From Streptomyces sp. NBC_00554 (GTDB lineage: Bacteria > Actinomycetota > Actinomycetes > Streptomycetales > Streptomycetaceae), in contig NZ_CP107799.1 in assembly GCF_041431135.1 (NCBI RefSeq), forward strand, positions 1,240,001-1,304,000: a stretch of DNA of 64,000 nt, written 5' to 3'. Of the stretch, positions 35,039 to 44,590 are shown one piece after another. Position 1 is the first letter of the stretch; each line of letters begins with the position of its first letter. Below the pieces are notes generated by a model. The model was not told the origin of the DNA. It did not search any database and worked only from the letters and a program-made list of their open reading frames with translations. The translations under genes and the position numbers were made by a program.

Positions 35039-35042
35039 TCAC

Positions 35043-35975
35043 GTGTCCACCGCCGCCAAGCAGCCGTCCCGCGCCCCGCACCTCCGCTGGAAGAGGGTCA
35101 TGGCGCTCAAGGGCGCCTCCTTCACCCTCCCCTTCTTCCTCGGGTTCGCGCTCTTCACCGTGACCCCGCTGTTCATGGCCCTCAAGGAGAGCCTGTACAG
35201 AGCGAAGAGCTCAGGTCTCGGCTTCGGTGAGAAGACCGTCGAGTTCGTCGGCTTCGACAACTTCGCCGAAGGCCTCAGCGACGCCAAGTTCTGGGGCGGC
35301 ATGGGCCGGGTCGCCCTCTTCGCGGCGATCTGCATCCCGCTGATCCAGGTGGCGAGTGTCGGCCTGGCGCTGCTGCTCGACGCGGCCTCGCAGCGCCTCG
35401 CCGACCGCTTCCGGCTCCCGCTCCTGGTCCCGTTCATGGTCCCGGGCATCGTCGCCACCCTGATCTGGATCTACCTCTACAGCCCGGACGTCGGTCCGCT
35501 CACCCCGTTCTTCGCCCTGTTCGGGATCGACGCCGACTTCTACAGCGGCTCGCTGATCTGGATCTCCATCGGCAACCTGATGGCCTGGAGCAGCATCGGC
35601 TTCAACATGCTGATCGTGTACGCCGCCCTGCGCGCCGTACCGCCCGAGATCTACGACAGCGCGCGCATCGACGGCGCCTCGGAATGGCGTATCGCCTGGT
35701 CCATCAAGGTGCCGCTGGTCCGCCGCTCCCTGGTGCTCACCACGGTGCTCAGCATCATCGGCACCCTGCAGATCTTCAGCGACCCGATGCTGTTCCGGTC
35801 GATGACCCCGGAGACCGTCACCCGCGACTTCACCCCGATCATGGCGATCTACGACTGGGCCTTCGCGCAGGGCGAGTTCAACTACGCGGCAGCCCTGTCG
35901 ATCATCCTGGCCGTCGTCGTCGGCACCGCCTCCGCCATCTTCTACCGGCTCACGAACAAGGCGCCCACCTCATGA
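35043..35975 (+). CDS. Sugar ABC importer permease (MalF type)
   Basis: 310 residues with six membrane helices. The first is FTLPFFLGFALFTVTPLFMA, followed by VEFVGFDNFAEGLSDAKFWG. The EAA loop is PPEIYDSARIDGASEWRIAW, with Ser for the usual Glu-Ala start. GTG 35043 lies 4 bp after the binding-protein stop. Its TGA overlaps the ATG of the next permease (ATGA), so they are coupled. Confidence 0.9.
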   Translation: MSTAAKQPSRAPHLRWKRVMALKGASFTLPFFLGFALFTVTPLFMALKESLYRAKSSGLGFGEKTVEFVGFDNFAEGLSDAKFWGGMGRVALFAAICIPLIQVASVGLALLLDAASQRLADRFRLPLLVPFMVPGIVATLIWIYLYSPDVGPLTPFFALFGIDADFYSGSLIWISIGNLMAWSSIGFNMLIVYAALRAVPPEIYDSARIDGASEWRIAWSIKVPLVRRSLVLTTVLSIIGTLQIFSDPMLFRSMTPETVTRDFTPIMAIYDWAFAQGEFNYAAALSIILAVVVGTASAIFYRLTNKAPTS

Positions 35976-36898
35976 CCGTAACCATGGACAGGAAGACCGG
36001 TCCTGCCGCCGGCAGCAGGCCCCCGCGAGCGAGCCGACGCACGGAACCGGGCCGGGTCCGCCAGACGACTCGCACCAAGACCCTGGTCATCAGCGGCCTG
36101 GTGCTCTTCTCTCTGTACTCGCTCCTCCCGGTCTGGTGGCTGATCGTGTCCGCGACCAAGAGCCGCGGCGACCTGTACACCACCAACGGCCTGTGGTTCA
36201 CCGACATGAACGTCGGCGAGAACCTCCGGCAGCTCTTCACCTATCAGGACGGGATCTTCCTGAGGTGGATGTGGAACACCCTGTTCTACGGCTTCGTCGG
36301 CACCGCGGGCATGACGCTGATTTGCGTGGCCTGCGGGTACGGCCTCGCGATGTACGAGTTCCGGGGCAAGGGCTTCCTGATGGGCTGCATCATCGGCTCG
36401 TTCCTGGTGCCGGGGGCCCTGCTCACCATCCCGTCGTTCCTGCTCTACACCGACCTGAACCTGATCGACACCCCGTCGGCGATCATCGTGCCGAGCTTCT
36501 TCAACGCCTTCTCCGTCTATCTCGCCAAGGTGTACGCGGAGGGTGCCATCCCGCCCGAACTCCTGGAGGCGGCCCGCATCGACGGCGCCGGTGAGTACCG
36601 CATCTTCTTCCGGATCGGTGCCCGGCTGATGTCCACCGGAGCCGCGACGATCTTCCTGCTCGGCTTCGTCGGCTCCTGGAACTCCTTCTTCGGACCGCTG
36701 GTCTTCCTGCGCAGCAGCGAGAAGTGGACGGTCATGCTCGGTCTGTACTCCTGGCTGAAGGTGAAGACCGACAGCTCGTACGACCTCACCGGCATGGTCG
36801 TCGTCGGCTCGATCGTCTCCCTGATCCCGATGGTGATCCTGCTGATCTCCATGCAGCGCTACTGGCGCTCCGGCGTCACGCTCGGCAGCTTGAAGTAG
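35972..36898 (+). CDS. Sugar ABC importer permease (MalG type)
   Basis: 308 residues. A basic cytoplasmic N-terminus of about 35 residues precedes six helices (SGLVLFSLYSLLPVWWLIVS first). The EAA loop is PPELLEAARIDGAGEYRIFF, and the end MQRYWRSGVTLGSLK is typical. It starts by a four-base overlap with the previous gene. The large exported protein begins 64 bp downstream after a GAAAGG ribosome site. No ATPase gene follows. Confidence 0.9.
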   Translation: MTVTMDRKTGPAAGSRPPRASRRTEPGRVRQTTRTKTLVISGLVLFSLYSLLPVWWLIVSATKSRGDLYTTNGLWFTDMNVGENLRQLFTYQDGIFLRWMWNTLFYGFVGTAGMTLICVACGYGLAMYEFRGKGFLMGCIIGSFLVPGALLTIPSFLLYTDLNLIDTPSAIIVPSFFNAFSVYLAKVYAEGAIPPELLEAARIDGAGEYRIFFRIGARLMSTGAATIFLLGFVGSWNSFFGPLVFLRSSEKWTVMLGLYSWLKVKTDSSYDLTGMVVVGSIVSLIPMVILLISMQRYWRSGVTLGSLK

Positions 36899-36962
36899 CC
36901 CCGGCCCGGCCAACCCCCCATCCGCTCGCATCCATTCACCCTGCTCGAAAGGGCTCCTCGTC

Positions 36963-39900
36963 ATGCCCAAGCCAGGTCTCAGCCGTCGTCACTTCGTCCA
37001 GATCGCAGGTGCCGGAACCGGCGCCGTCACCGCGAGCGGTTGGCTCTGGCAGCAGGCGCCCGCCGCCCACGCCGCCGAGTCGGCGCAGACCAGACAGGCC
37101 GGACTGCTCGACAGACTCGTCCTCGGCGACGAGGACTCCGAGGCCGGCCACGGTTTCACCAGCGACGGCAGCGAAGTCGTCACGGGCGGCAACAAGGTCA
37201 GGGCCAGGGTCGCCGTACCGCTCGACCCGATCGGCGTGAGACTGGGCGAGCTGCGGTTCACCATGAAGACCGACCCCCAGGCGCAGAACTACCTCACCGT
37301 GAAGCTCTGGGGCTCGGACCCCGGCTCGTACAACACCCTGGCCTACCTCAACGGCGAGCAGATCGGCTACCGCCGGACCTTCGACTACGGGCCGGTCGCG
37401 CTCGGCCTGGCCAAGCCCGTCCCGGAGCGCTTCTACTACTCCACCCTGATGCTGCCGCTGGAGATGACGACCGGCCGGGACCAGGTGGAGATCACCTTCC
37501 GCGCCTACGAGGGCAGTTACACCGGCAAGGCCACCCAGAAGTCCCGCGGCTACTACAGCGTCTACACCCACACCGCCGCCCAACTGGATGTCTCCGCCGA
37601 GGACCTGCCCAGCTACGCCCCGCCGGCCAGCACCCCGGACGACATCAGCGACGTGGCCAAACAGGCGCTGATCGACGGCTTCCGGGCCTCGCAGGTCACC
37701 CTCTTCAACAACCACTCCGCCACGATGGACAGTTCGGACTCCGCCAAGCTCTCGATCGTCCGTTACGTCGACGACCTGCGCTTCTACGCCAATGTCCTGA
37801 CGACCGACTGGTGCCCGGCCAGGACGGTGGAGGAGAAGAAGAAGGCCCTGCTTCGTCTCTTCAAGTCCATCGACAACCACGTCAAGGACTACTACGGCAA
37901 CACCAGGCTGCTGCTGCGCGGCGGCCACCAGGGCGACTGGGGCGGTTATTACGGGGCGCTGGGTGAGGCCCTGTACATCGTGGAGAACGTCATCTCCGAC
38001 GCGGGCATCTACGGCGCCGAGGCCTTCACGGCCCTGCTGGACGAGGAGTTCACCACCGGCACCTCGGAGGGCGAAACCTCCCTGAAGGACGTCGACTTCG
38101 ACGGCGGGACCCTGACCCGCCGGGCCGCCTGGGGCCGCTGCCTGAAGGCCAACTTCGACTTCGCCCGCGCGCGGCTCTCGTACATCTACAACCAGGTCCT
38201 GTTCACCTACGAGGGCGCCTGGGAGGCCCATGAGGGCCTGCGTGTCATCGGCTCGGAGTTCTACGAGGGCAGGAAGCGCAGCCACGCGATCCTCGGGGAG
38301 ACGCTCGGCACGGTGCCATGGCTCGGCGAGGAGGTCCTGGTCGGCCCGGACGGCGAGGATCTGGACCTGTTCCACTCGCTCTTCTACCACGACACCACGG
38401 CGCGCTTCACCGACGACTTCGTCCAGGTCGTGGGCAAGGGCCTGGCCAGAAGCAAGCTCGACGCGAACGGCGAGGTCGTACGGCGGCTGCCCTACGGCCG
38501 GCACTACACCGGCATCACCGCCGCCGGTCTCACCCGCGAGAACACCTACGTCGGCAACTACGGCGAGGAGGCCTCCCGCTTCCTGGGCGAGTACTACTTC
38601 AAGACCTTCGGTCACGCGGGCGACGAGGACCTGGGCGACGACATCCTCAAGCTCACCCTGCGCAACTCGCACGCCCGCGGCCACACCCGCTACCCGGCGG
38701 CCGACGACAACAACGAGCACCGCCTGATGCGCACCGAGGGCTTCATCGACGAGCGCAACGTGTACGTCCCCGGCATCCCCGCCTACTCCACCCGCATCAA
38801 TGCCGGGCAGTCGCTCTACCTCACCGCCGTCGAGGCACACATGAAGGCCAACGCCGAGCGGTACGCGGGCCCCGGCTGGGACGTCTACTGGGACTATGCG
38901 GCCGAGGCGGTCGGCTTCACCCAGCAACAGCTGGCCGACCACCAGTACTTCAACCAGTTCAACCTCACCACCAGCAACAACAAGGCGGACCTGCGCCTGG
39001 CGGAGACCTGGGCCTACCTGGCCGAACGGGGCCCGGCCGGCAAGGTCCTGCCGCAGACGAACTTCGCCTCCTACGCCGACGCGGAGATCTCCGAACTCGG
39101 TGTGAACCAGGCCGACTACGAGCAGTTCGCCTGGGTGGACATCGACAACATGTTCGTCTCGATGCGCGACGGGGACCTGCGTGCCTTCGGCTCGCTCTTC
39201 GCCCAGAACCGCGGCGTGGCCGGCAGCGGCAAACTCCACGTGATCACCCCGACGCACGAGCACGTGGTGCAGCTGCGCACCAACGGCCTGTTCCAGTACC
39301 GCGACTACTGGGCGCGCACCGACAACATCGACGCCGACTTCATGGAGGACATCAACACCGGCGACAACTGGGCCCCACAGTCCCTGGCCGGGGAGATCTG
39401 CCCGATCGCGTACCAACCGGGGGTCGGCACCGTACGCCGCGAGAACTTCGAGGCGGACACCCCGTACTCCGGCTACACCGACTTCCTCACCGCCCGCTAC
39501 GGCCCCTACCTCTTCGGGATCAACACCACACGCAAGGTGTACGGCAACAAGCGGACCCACCAACTCGCCCTCCCCCGGGGCCATTCCGGCTCCACCGTCC
39601 TCGACCTGGTCTCCGGGAAGCGGCTGCCGGTCAGCGGCGGAAAGGTGACGGTCCCGCCGTTCACCGCCGTCGTTCTGAAGCTGTCCGAGGGCGCGAGCGA
39701 GGTGCTGCTGCCGTCCGTCGTGCGGTACGCGGCGGCGCTGCCCGGCGAGGCGTACATCGGGGTCACCTGGACCACGACCGCGGGCGCCACCTCGTACACC
39801 GTCAGGCGGGCCACGCGGGAGGACGGTGCGTACGAGACCGTCGCCGAGGGGGTGAGGGGCCTGTACTGGCGCGATGGGAAGGTCAAGCAGGGGCGCCGGT

Positions 39901-41495
39901 ACTTCTACACGGTCACCGCCGTGAACGAGGCGGGCGGCGGCTGGGCGTCCTGGCGTGCCGAGGCCGAGCTGTCCGGGCCTGTGTCGCGGGGCCTGACCGG
40001 CTCCGGGTGGCGCGATGACCGGCTCGGTTCGCAGCGGAGCGGCAGGACGTCGGTCAGCGGGGCGCGTATCACGATCGCGGGCGGCGACGGCGAGGGGCTG
40101 GGCAAGGGCGACGACTACATGGTCGCCACCCGCGACATCGAGGACTCCCTCCTCTTCGTCAGCCGCGTACTCGCCGGCACCGGCACGGTGACCGCCCGCA
40201 TCGACGACCACCAGGGCCTGCTGACCGGGCTGATGCTGCGCGACAAGCTCGACGCCGACACGCGGTACGTCTACTTCGGCGCCGATTCCGAAGGAAAGCT
40301 GGTCCTCGCCAACCGCGACCGCGACAGCCGCCACGACTGGCAGGACCAGGTGCGCTCCCCGCGCGACGCGGGGATCTCCGGCTTCACCGCCTCCAACTAC
40401 CCCTGGCTGCGGCTGATCCGGGACTACGAGACCCACCAGATCCTCGCCTTCGCCTCGCCCGACGGCACTTCATGGACGTACACCGGGTCTATGCTCACGC
40501 CCTTCCCGCACGCCGTGCACGCGGGCGTCGCCGCCTCCGGCGACACGGTTCTCGCCACGGTCCGGGTGAGGGACACGGCGTCCGGCGCGCTGCTGCCGTA
40601 CGTGGCGGGGCGCGAGGCCGACCGAGCCGTCATCGCCTGGAACAAGCCCGAGGACGCGACCGGTTTCACCCTCTACCGGACGTCGGACGCGGACACGGCC
40701 GCCACCAACCCCCTGAAGAACCCGGCGGGTTGGGACACGGTCAGCACCGACACGCGCGACCGGCGCTGGACGGAGCAGGAACTGCGGCACGGCAGACGCT
40801 GGTTCAAGGTCGCCGCCTCCCTCGCCGACGGCAGCAGCAGGGTCAGCGAGGACGCGACGATCGCCGTCGCCGAGACCCTCGCCCAGCTTCTCGCCCGTGC
40901 GGGGAAGACCGACGCGGCGGACTGGACGAAGAAGAGCTACGCGGCCTTCACCACCGAACTCGGCCGAATCGGGAAGGCGGCCGCGGAGCCGGGCGCGGAC
41001 CAGGACGCCTTGATCGACGAGGTGTACGCCGCGTACGACCTGCTGATGTCGAAGGACACGCTGCTGGTGAAGTTCGGGGTCACGGCGGCGATGGTGGAGG
41101 CGTCCACCGTCCAGTGGCCCGGCACCGGCACCAAGGCCGCCAACGGCTGGCGGGCCTTCGACGGCGACCTCGCCACCTGCCCCGACACGCTCGCCGCCGA
41201 GAGCTGGATCGACATCGACGCGGGCGACGCCGGGCCCGTCACCATCGACAAGATCCGCTTCCGCCCGCGCGGTACCCACCTCTCCCGGGCCAACGGCACG
41301 GTTTTCCGGGGCTCCGACGACGGCGCCACCTGGACGGATCTGCGCACCATCAGTGGCGTGAGCGCGGACCAGTGGTACGAGGTGAAGCTCGCCGAGCGAG
41401 CCTCGCATCGGAGGATCCGTGTGTACGACAACCACGACGGCCGGGTCAATCTGTCCGAAATCGAGTTCTGGTACTACCTGCCCGACGAGGCGTGA
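36963..41495 (+). CDS. 1510-residue Tat-exported multidomain protein, probable carbohydrate-active enzyme
   Basis: A Tat leader (LSRRHFVQIAGAGTG, cleavage near AHAAE) opens the protein. Parts in order: an N-terminal beta domain (about 50-200); a helical core (about 215-720) with LRGGHQGDWGGYYGALGEAL, GRHYTGITAAGLTRENTYVG and HRLMRTEGFIDERNVYVPGI; a beta-sandwich (about 730-905) ending KVTVPPFTAVVLKL; a fibronectin-III-like domain (about 915-1005); a laminin-G-like sandwich (about 1010-1205) with GLMLRDKLDADTRYVYFGAD; a second FN3-like domain (about 1210-1305); a helical FIVAR-like spacer; and an F5/8-type (CBM32-like) domain at about 1380-1505. A helical toroid followed by sandwiches is usual for polysaccharide lyases and some glycosidases, but I recognise no family signature or catalytic set. 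Last gene of the LacI-controlled importer operon, so it probably feeds that importer. Confidence 0.75.
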   Translation: MPKPGLSRRHFVQIAGAGTGAVTASGWLWQQAPAAHAAESAQTRQAGLLDRLVLGDEDSEAGHGFTSDGSEVVTGGNKVRARVAVPLDPIGVRLGELRFTMKTDPQAQNYLTVKLWGSDPGSYNTLAYLNGEQIGYRRTFDYGPVALGLAKPVPERFYYSTLMLPLEMTTGRDQVEITFRAYEGSYTGKATQKSRGYYSVYTHTAAQLDVSAEDLPSYAPPASTPDDISDVAKQALIDGFRASQVTLFNNHSATMDSSDSAKLSIVRYVDDLRFYANVLTTDWCPARTVEEKKKALLRLFKSIDNHVKDYYGNTRLLLRGGHQGDWGGYYGALGEALYIVENVISDAGIYGAEAFTALLDEEFTTGTSEGETSLKDVDFDGGTLTRRAAWGRCLKANFDFARARLSYIYNQVLFTYEGAWEAHEGLRVIGSEFYEGRKRSHAILGETLGTVPWLGEEVLVGPDGEDLDLFHSLFYHDTTARFTDDFVQVVGKGLARSKLDANGEVVRRLPYGRHYTGITAAGLTRENTYVGNYGEEASRFLGEYYFKTFGHAGDEDLGDDILKLTLRNSHARGHTRYPAADDNNEHRLMRTEGFIDERNVYVPGIPAYSTRINAGQSLYLTAVEAHMKANAERYAGPGWDVYWDYAAEAVGFTQQQLADHQYFNQFNLTTSNNKADLRLAETWAYLAERGPAGKVLPQTNFASYADAEISELGVNQADYEQFAWVDIDNMFVSMRDGDLRAFGSLFAQNRGVAGSGKLHVITPTHEHVVQLRTNGLFQYRDYWARTDNIDADFMEDINTGDNWAPQSLAGEICPIAYQPGVGTVRRENFEADTPYSGYTDFLTARYGPYLFGINTTRKVYGNKRTHQLALPRGHSGSTVLDLVSGKRLPVSGGKVTVPPFTAVVLKLSEGASEVLLPSVVRYAAALPGEAYIGVTWTTTAGATSYTVRRATREDGAYETVAEGVRGLYWRDGKVKQGRRYFYTVTAVNEAGGGWASWRAEAELSGPVSRGLTGSGWRDDRLGSQRSGRTSVSGARITIAGGDGEGLGKGDDYMVATRDIEDSLLFVSRVLAGTGTVTARIDDHQGLLTGLMLRDKLDADTRYVYFGADSEGKLVLANRDRDSRHDWQDQVRSPRDAGISGFTASNYPWLRLIRDYETHQILAFASPDGTSWTYTGSMLTPFPHAVHAGVAASGDTVLATVRVRDTASGALLPYVAGREADRAVIAWNKPEDATGFTLYRTSDADTAATNPLKNPAGWDTVSTDTRDRRWTEQELRHGRRWFKVAASLADGSSRVSEDATIAVAETLAQLLARAGKTDAADWTKKSYAAFTTELGRIGKAAAEPGADQDALIDEVYAAYDLLMSKDTLLVKFGVTAAMVEASTVQWPGTGTKAANGWRAFDGDLATCPDTLAAESWIDIDAGDAGPVTIDKIRFRPRGTHLSRANGTVFRGSDDGATWTDLRTISGVSADQWYEVKLAERASHRRIRVYDNHDGRVNLSEIEFWYYLPDEA

Positions 41496-41591
41496 ACCGG
41501 GCCGGGAAGTGGTGCGGGTCACGGTCTACTTGGAGGGTCTGACCTGGAGCGGCGCGCGCCAAGGGGCAGTCATGGAAAGTACGATCAACGA

Positions 41592-42128
41592 ATGGCTGAC
41601 ACGACCGAAACCACGCCCGGCTGGCTGAGTCCCGACGACCTCGAGCTGGCGCGCGCACGCATGCCGATCCTTTACGTCGAGGCCGTGCCGGTGCGCGTCG
41701 ACGACAACGGCGAAGTGACCAGCATCGGACTGCTGCTCCGTATCGGGTCGGAGGGGACGGTCAGCCGTGCCCTCGTCTCCGGCCGGGTGCTGCACCACGA
41801 GCGGGTCCGGGACGCGCTCATGCGCCATCTGGAGAAGGACCTCGGGCCGGTGGCGCTGCCCCGGATCCCGGCCTCCCCGCAGCCCTTCACCGTCGCCGAG
41901 TACTTCCCGACGCTGGGGACCACGCCCTTCCACGACCCCCGCCAGCACGCGGTGTCCCTCGCCTACATCGTCCCGGTGGCCGGCGACTGCCGCCCTCGTC
42001 AGGACGCTCTCGACCTGGTCTGGTTCAGCCCGCAGGAGGCCTCGTCGCCCGTGGTCCAGAACGAGATGCAGGGCGGGCAGGGGGTCCTCCTCAAGCAGGC
42101 CCTCGCGCACGTGGGCTGCCTGTCCTGA
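41592..42128 (+). CDS. Nudix-fold protein of the DUF4916 type, degenerate box
   Basis: 178 residues, soluble. WLSPDDLELARARMPILYVE is the typical start of this family. The Nudix-box position reads GRVLHHERVRDALMRHLEKD followed by LG. The spacing G-x5-E-x7-R is kept, but the metal-binding REUxEExGU core is RHLEKDLG, with Glu-Glu replaced by Lys-Asp. It may therefore bind rather than hydrolyse nucleotides. It starts about 97 bp after the large exported protein and is convergent with the phosphatase gene 22 bp away. Family recognised from overall pattern. Confidence 0.75.
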   Translation: MADTTETTPGWLSPDDLELARARMPILYVEAVPVRVDDNGEVTSIGLLLRIGSEGTVSRALVSGRVLHHERVRDALMRHLEKDLGPVALPRIPASPQPFTVAEYFPTLGTTPFHDPRQHAVSLAYIVPVAGDCRPRQDALDLVWFSPQEASSPVVQNEMQGGQGVLLKQALAHVGCLS

Positions 42129-42150
42129 CCGGGGGCGTGCAGCCTGGTGC

Positions 42151-43248
42151 TCAGGGCGCCGCTCTGTGCACCGCGAGCAACGCCTGGTCGTCCTGCGGGC
42201 GGCCGCCGCAGTGCCGGCGTACGTCCGCGGCGAGCACATGCAGCAGCCGCTCGGCGATCCCGCCGTGGTGGCGGTCCGTGAAGCCGTGCGGGAACAGGTG
42301 CGGCAGCCGGGTGACCGGGTCGTAGAAGCGGCCGTGCCGGTCGCGGGCCTCGGTGAGGCCGTCGGTGAAGCACAGCAGGGTCGCTCCCGCGGGGAGGCGG
42401 AAGGAGTCCACCGGCGACTCCCAGACGCCGAGGGCGGTCATGCCCAGCGGCGGGGCCTCTTCCGCCGGGGGCAGGGCGAGGACCGTGGCGTCCACGGAGA
42501 GCAGCAGCGGCGCGGGGTGACCGCGGTTGATCACGCGCACCGTTTCCCCGTCGGGGTCGAACTCGACGACGAGTGCAGTGGTGAATCCCTCCTCCTCTTC
42601 CAGACCGCCGCGCACCTCCGCTTCACGCAGCAGCGCGGCCTCCAGCATGCCCAGCAGTTCCGGCAGGTCGCGGGCATGGTCCGCGGCGTACCGGAAGGCC
42701 CAGACGTCGGCGCACGCCGCGCGCACCGCGTCCAGGCCCTTGCCCCGTACGTCACCGATGAGGACCCGCGTCCCGAAGGCCGAGTGCCGTACGGCGTACA
42801 GGTCGCCTCCGATCAGCCCTTCCTCCTCGGCCGGCTCGTACCTGGCGGCGATCCGCAGGTCACCGATGCGGGGCGGTGGAGTGGGCAGTACCGCCTGCTG
42901 TACGACGGCGGAGATCCGGCGTACACGCCGCAGGCCGTCCTCCCGGCGCGCGAGCATGCGGTTGATGCCGACGGCGAGCACGGTGACCCCCGCGAGGGTG
43001 AGCTGGTTCGCCAGTCCGTGATGCCAGCCGAACGTGTGATCGATGGCCGCGAGGAAGGCGTGCACGATCATGGCCGTGACTCCCACCGCCACGATGCCCG
43101 GCAGGCTCAGCACTGTCGCGGCGGCGACCGGCGCGGCAACGGTGAGCGGAGCCGTGGTCACGTCCGTCGGCGTGGCCAGGTCTCCCACGACGGCCAGCAC
43201 GAGGATGCCCCAGGGGAGGATCGCCCAGGCGCCTCGATGCCGGTCCAC
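42151..43248 (-). CDS. Membrane SpoIIE-type PP2C phosphatase
   Basis: 365 residues. About four membrane helices fill residues 5-110 (AWAILPWGILVLAVVGDLAT to LTLAGVTVLAVGINRML). The C-terminal SpoIIE domain (about 125-365) has EEEGLIGGDLYAV, VLIGDVRGKGLDAVRAACAD, VINRGHPAPLLLS and LLCFTDGLTEARDRHGRF, covering the metal-binding acidic residues. Such proteins dephosphorylate anti-anti-sigma factors in partner-switching cascades. GTG 43248 has AAGGTGGG upstream and is preferred over an ATG at 43437, whose extra 63 codons look non-coding. No partner anti-sigma gene is adjacent. Confidence 0.88.
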   Translation of the reverse strand: MDRHRGAWAILPWGILVLAVVGDLATPTDVTTAPLTVAAPVAAATVLSLPGIVAVGVTAMIVHAFLAAIDHTFGWHHGLANQLTLAGVTVLAVGINRMLARREDGLRRVRRISAVVQQAVLPTPPPRIGDLRIAARYEPAEEEGLIGGDLYAVRHSAFGTRVLIGDVRGKGLDAVRAACADVWAFRYAADHARDLPELLGMLEAALLREAEVRGGLEEEEGFTTALVVEFDPDGETVRVINRGHPAPLLLSVDATVLALPPAEEAPPLGMTALGVWESPVDSFRLPAGATLLCFTDGLTEARDRHGRFYDPVTRLPHLFPHGFTDRHHGGIAERLLHVLAADVRRHCGGRPQDDQALLAVHRAAP

Positions 43249-43440
43249 ATGCCCACCTTGTCCGGGCGATGGGAGTTCCGCATCCCGGACCGGCGGCGGG
43301 GCGATCGGCCCTCCGCCCTTGACCGCGCATCCGCAGGCGTGTGGAAATCCCCGGGATTCGGACCGGCGGGACCAATTCCCGAAAAAACCCTTGGCCGATA
43401 CGGGGAGCTGTCCCATATCCATTCCGCATGACGTCATCGG

Positions 43441-43474
43441 CGGCGGAAATGTCCCGCCACGTTTATTTCCGCCG
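43441..43474 (-). terminator. Inverted repeat spanning the LysR stop codon
   Basis: CGGCGGAAAT (43441-43450) and ATTTCCGCCG (43465-43474) form a perfect 10-base stem over a 14-base loop that includes the TAA stop. It probably ends the LysR transcript. Confidence 0.6.
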
Positions 43475-44386
43475 GACCTCGTCCCCGTCGAAGTCGCGGA
43501 TCAGTTCGTGAAAGAGGTCGTGCACCGCGAGGGCGGGTTCCGACAGGGGCTGGTGGTCGGATGTGCACAGGGAGAGCTTGACCTCGATGGCGGGGTCGGT
43601 GATCCGGCGTACGACCAACTTCCGTACGTCGAGGATGGCTTGGGCCGCCGACCAGGGCAGCACCGTCGCGCCGAGGCTGGCGCCGATGGCGCTGGTCAGG
43701 GTGAGGACGGACTCGATCTCGCCGACGACCCTCGGTTCGAGTGAGGCGTGCCGGAAGGCGGCGTCGACGACCTGGCGGATCGTGTGGATGCGGCTGGGCA
43801 GGAGCAGGCCCACATCGGCGAGTTCCGCGATGGAGACGTCGTCGCCCGGGAGAGCGGACGCGGCGGTGCCCGGCGCACCGATCAGGTAGAGGTCCTCGGT
43901 GCGCATGGGCTCGAACTGGACGCCACGCAGGGGCCCGGCGCCGTAGATGAACGCCATGTCCATGCGGCCGGTCATGATGGCCTCGCTGATCACGCCGCCG
44001 AAGTTCTCGTTGATGTGCAGCACGATGTCGGGGTAGCGCTCGCGCACGGCACGCAGCAGGGGCAGGGCGAGCGCGGCGCCTGTGCTGTACGGGGCGAGGC
44101 CGACGGAGACGCTTCCGGCGGGGGCGCGGCCGGACACGTCGACCGCCGCCTGGGCGAGTTCGAGCTGGCGAAGGATCAGCTGGGCGTGCCGGTAGAGGGC
44201 GCGGCCCGCCTCGGTCGGTGCGACACCGCGCTTGCTGCGGATCAACAGCTGCTGTTTGAACTGGGTCTCCAGCGTGGAGACCTGCTGGCTCAGCGCGGGC
44301 TGCGCGATGTGCAGGATGTCGGCGGCGCGCGTGATGCTCCCGGCGTCGACGATCTTCACGAACGAGTACAGACGCCTTGTGTCCAT
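43463..44386 (-). CDS. LysR-family regulator of the pyroglutamate operon
   Basis: 307 residues. The HTH (about 1-60) reads RLYSFVKIVDAGSITRAADI and HIAQPALSQQVSTLETQFKQ. The effector domain has SVSVGLAPYSTGAALALPLL, VLHINENFGGVISEAIMTGR and VLTLTSAIGASLGATVLPWS. ATG 44386 begins the conserved part; sequence further upstream reads poorly. It is divergent from pxpA across 290 bp with a palindrome at 44566-44590, the classic LysR layout, so it probably activates the downstream operon in response to a pathway intermediate. It resembles Nac/CysB-like regulators in the HTH. Confidence 0.88.
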   Translation of the reverse strand: MDTRRLYSFVKIVDAGSITRAADILHIAQPALSQQVSTLETQFKQQLLIRSKRGVAPTEAGRALYRHAQLILRQLELAQAAVDVSGRAPAGSVSVGLAPYSTGAALALPLLRAVRERYPDIVLHINENFGGVISEAIMTGRMDMAFIYGAGPLRGVQFEPMRTEDLYLIGAPGTAASALPGDDVSIAELADVGLLLPSRIHTIRQVVDAAFRHASLEPRVVGEIESVLTLTSAIGASLGATVLPWSAAQAILDVRKLVVRRITDPAIEVKLSLCTSDHQPLSEPALAVHDLFHELIRDFDGDEVRRK

Positions 44387-44565
44387 CGGCGGCCTCCAGC
44401 CCAGCAGCCTGAGAAGGGGCTCATCGTACGGGCCGGGCGCCCGGCCCGGTGTCATACCGGGGGCCTATCACGTCACACCCAACGCGTATTTGATGCGCCA
44501 ACACCCCGGTATTACGGTCACCGAAACGCTTAATTCCCGGACGGCGTCCAACGTCCGAAGAAAAT

Positions 44566-44590
44566 GTAACGCCCGAGTTAATCGCGTTAC
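44566..44590. promoter_or_regulatory. Palindrome in the LysR-pxpA intergenic region
   Basis: GTAACGC (44566-44572) and GCGTTAC (44584-44590) form a perfect inverted repeat with an 11-base spacer, 86 bp before pxpA. Outer T and A extend it to a T-N-A form as in LysR boxes. It is the best operator candidate in the 290-bp gap. Confidence 0.5.

Noticed and set aside
36936-40436. Very long open frame on the minus strand (over 1100 codons) opposite the large exported protein
   Set aside because: It is the antisense shadow of a high-GC gene: Val/Gly/Asp/Arg-rich with no domain, signal or ribosome site. The plus strand has a Tat signal, domains and codon bias.
43428-43437. ATGACGTCAT palindrome upstream of the phosphatase gene
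   Set aside because: Ten-base palindromes of this kind occur by chance; no second copy or nearby regulator supports a role.
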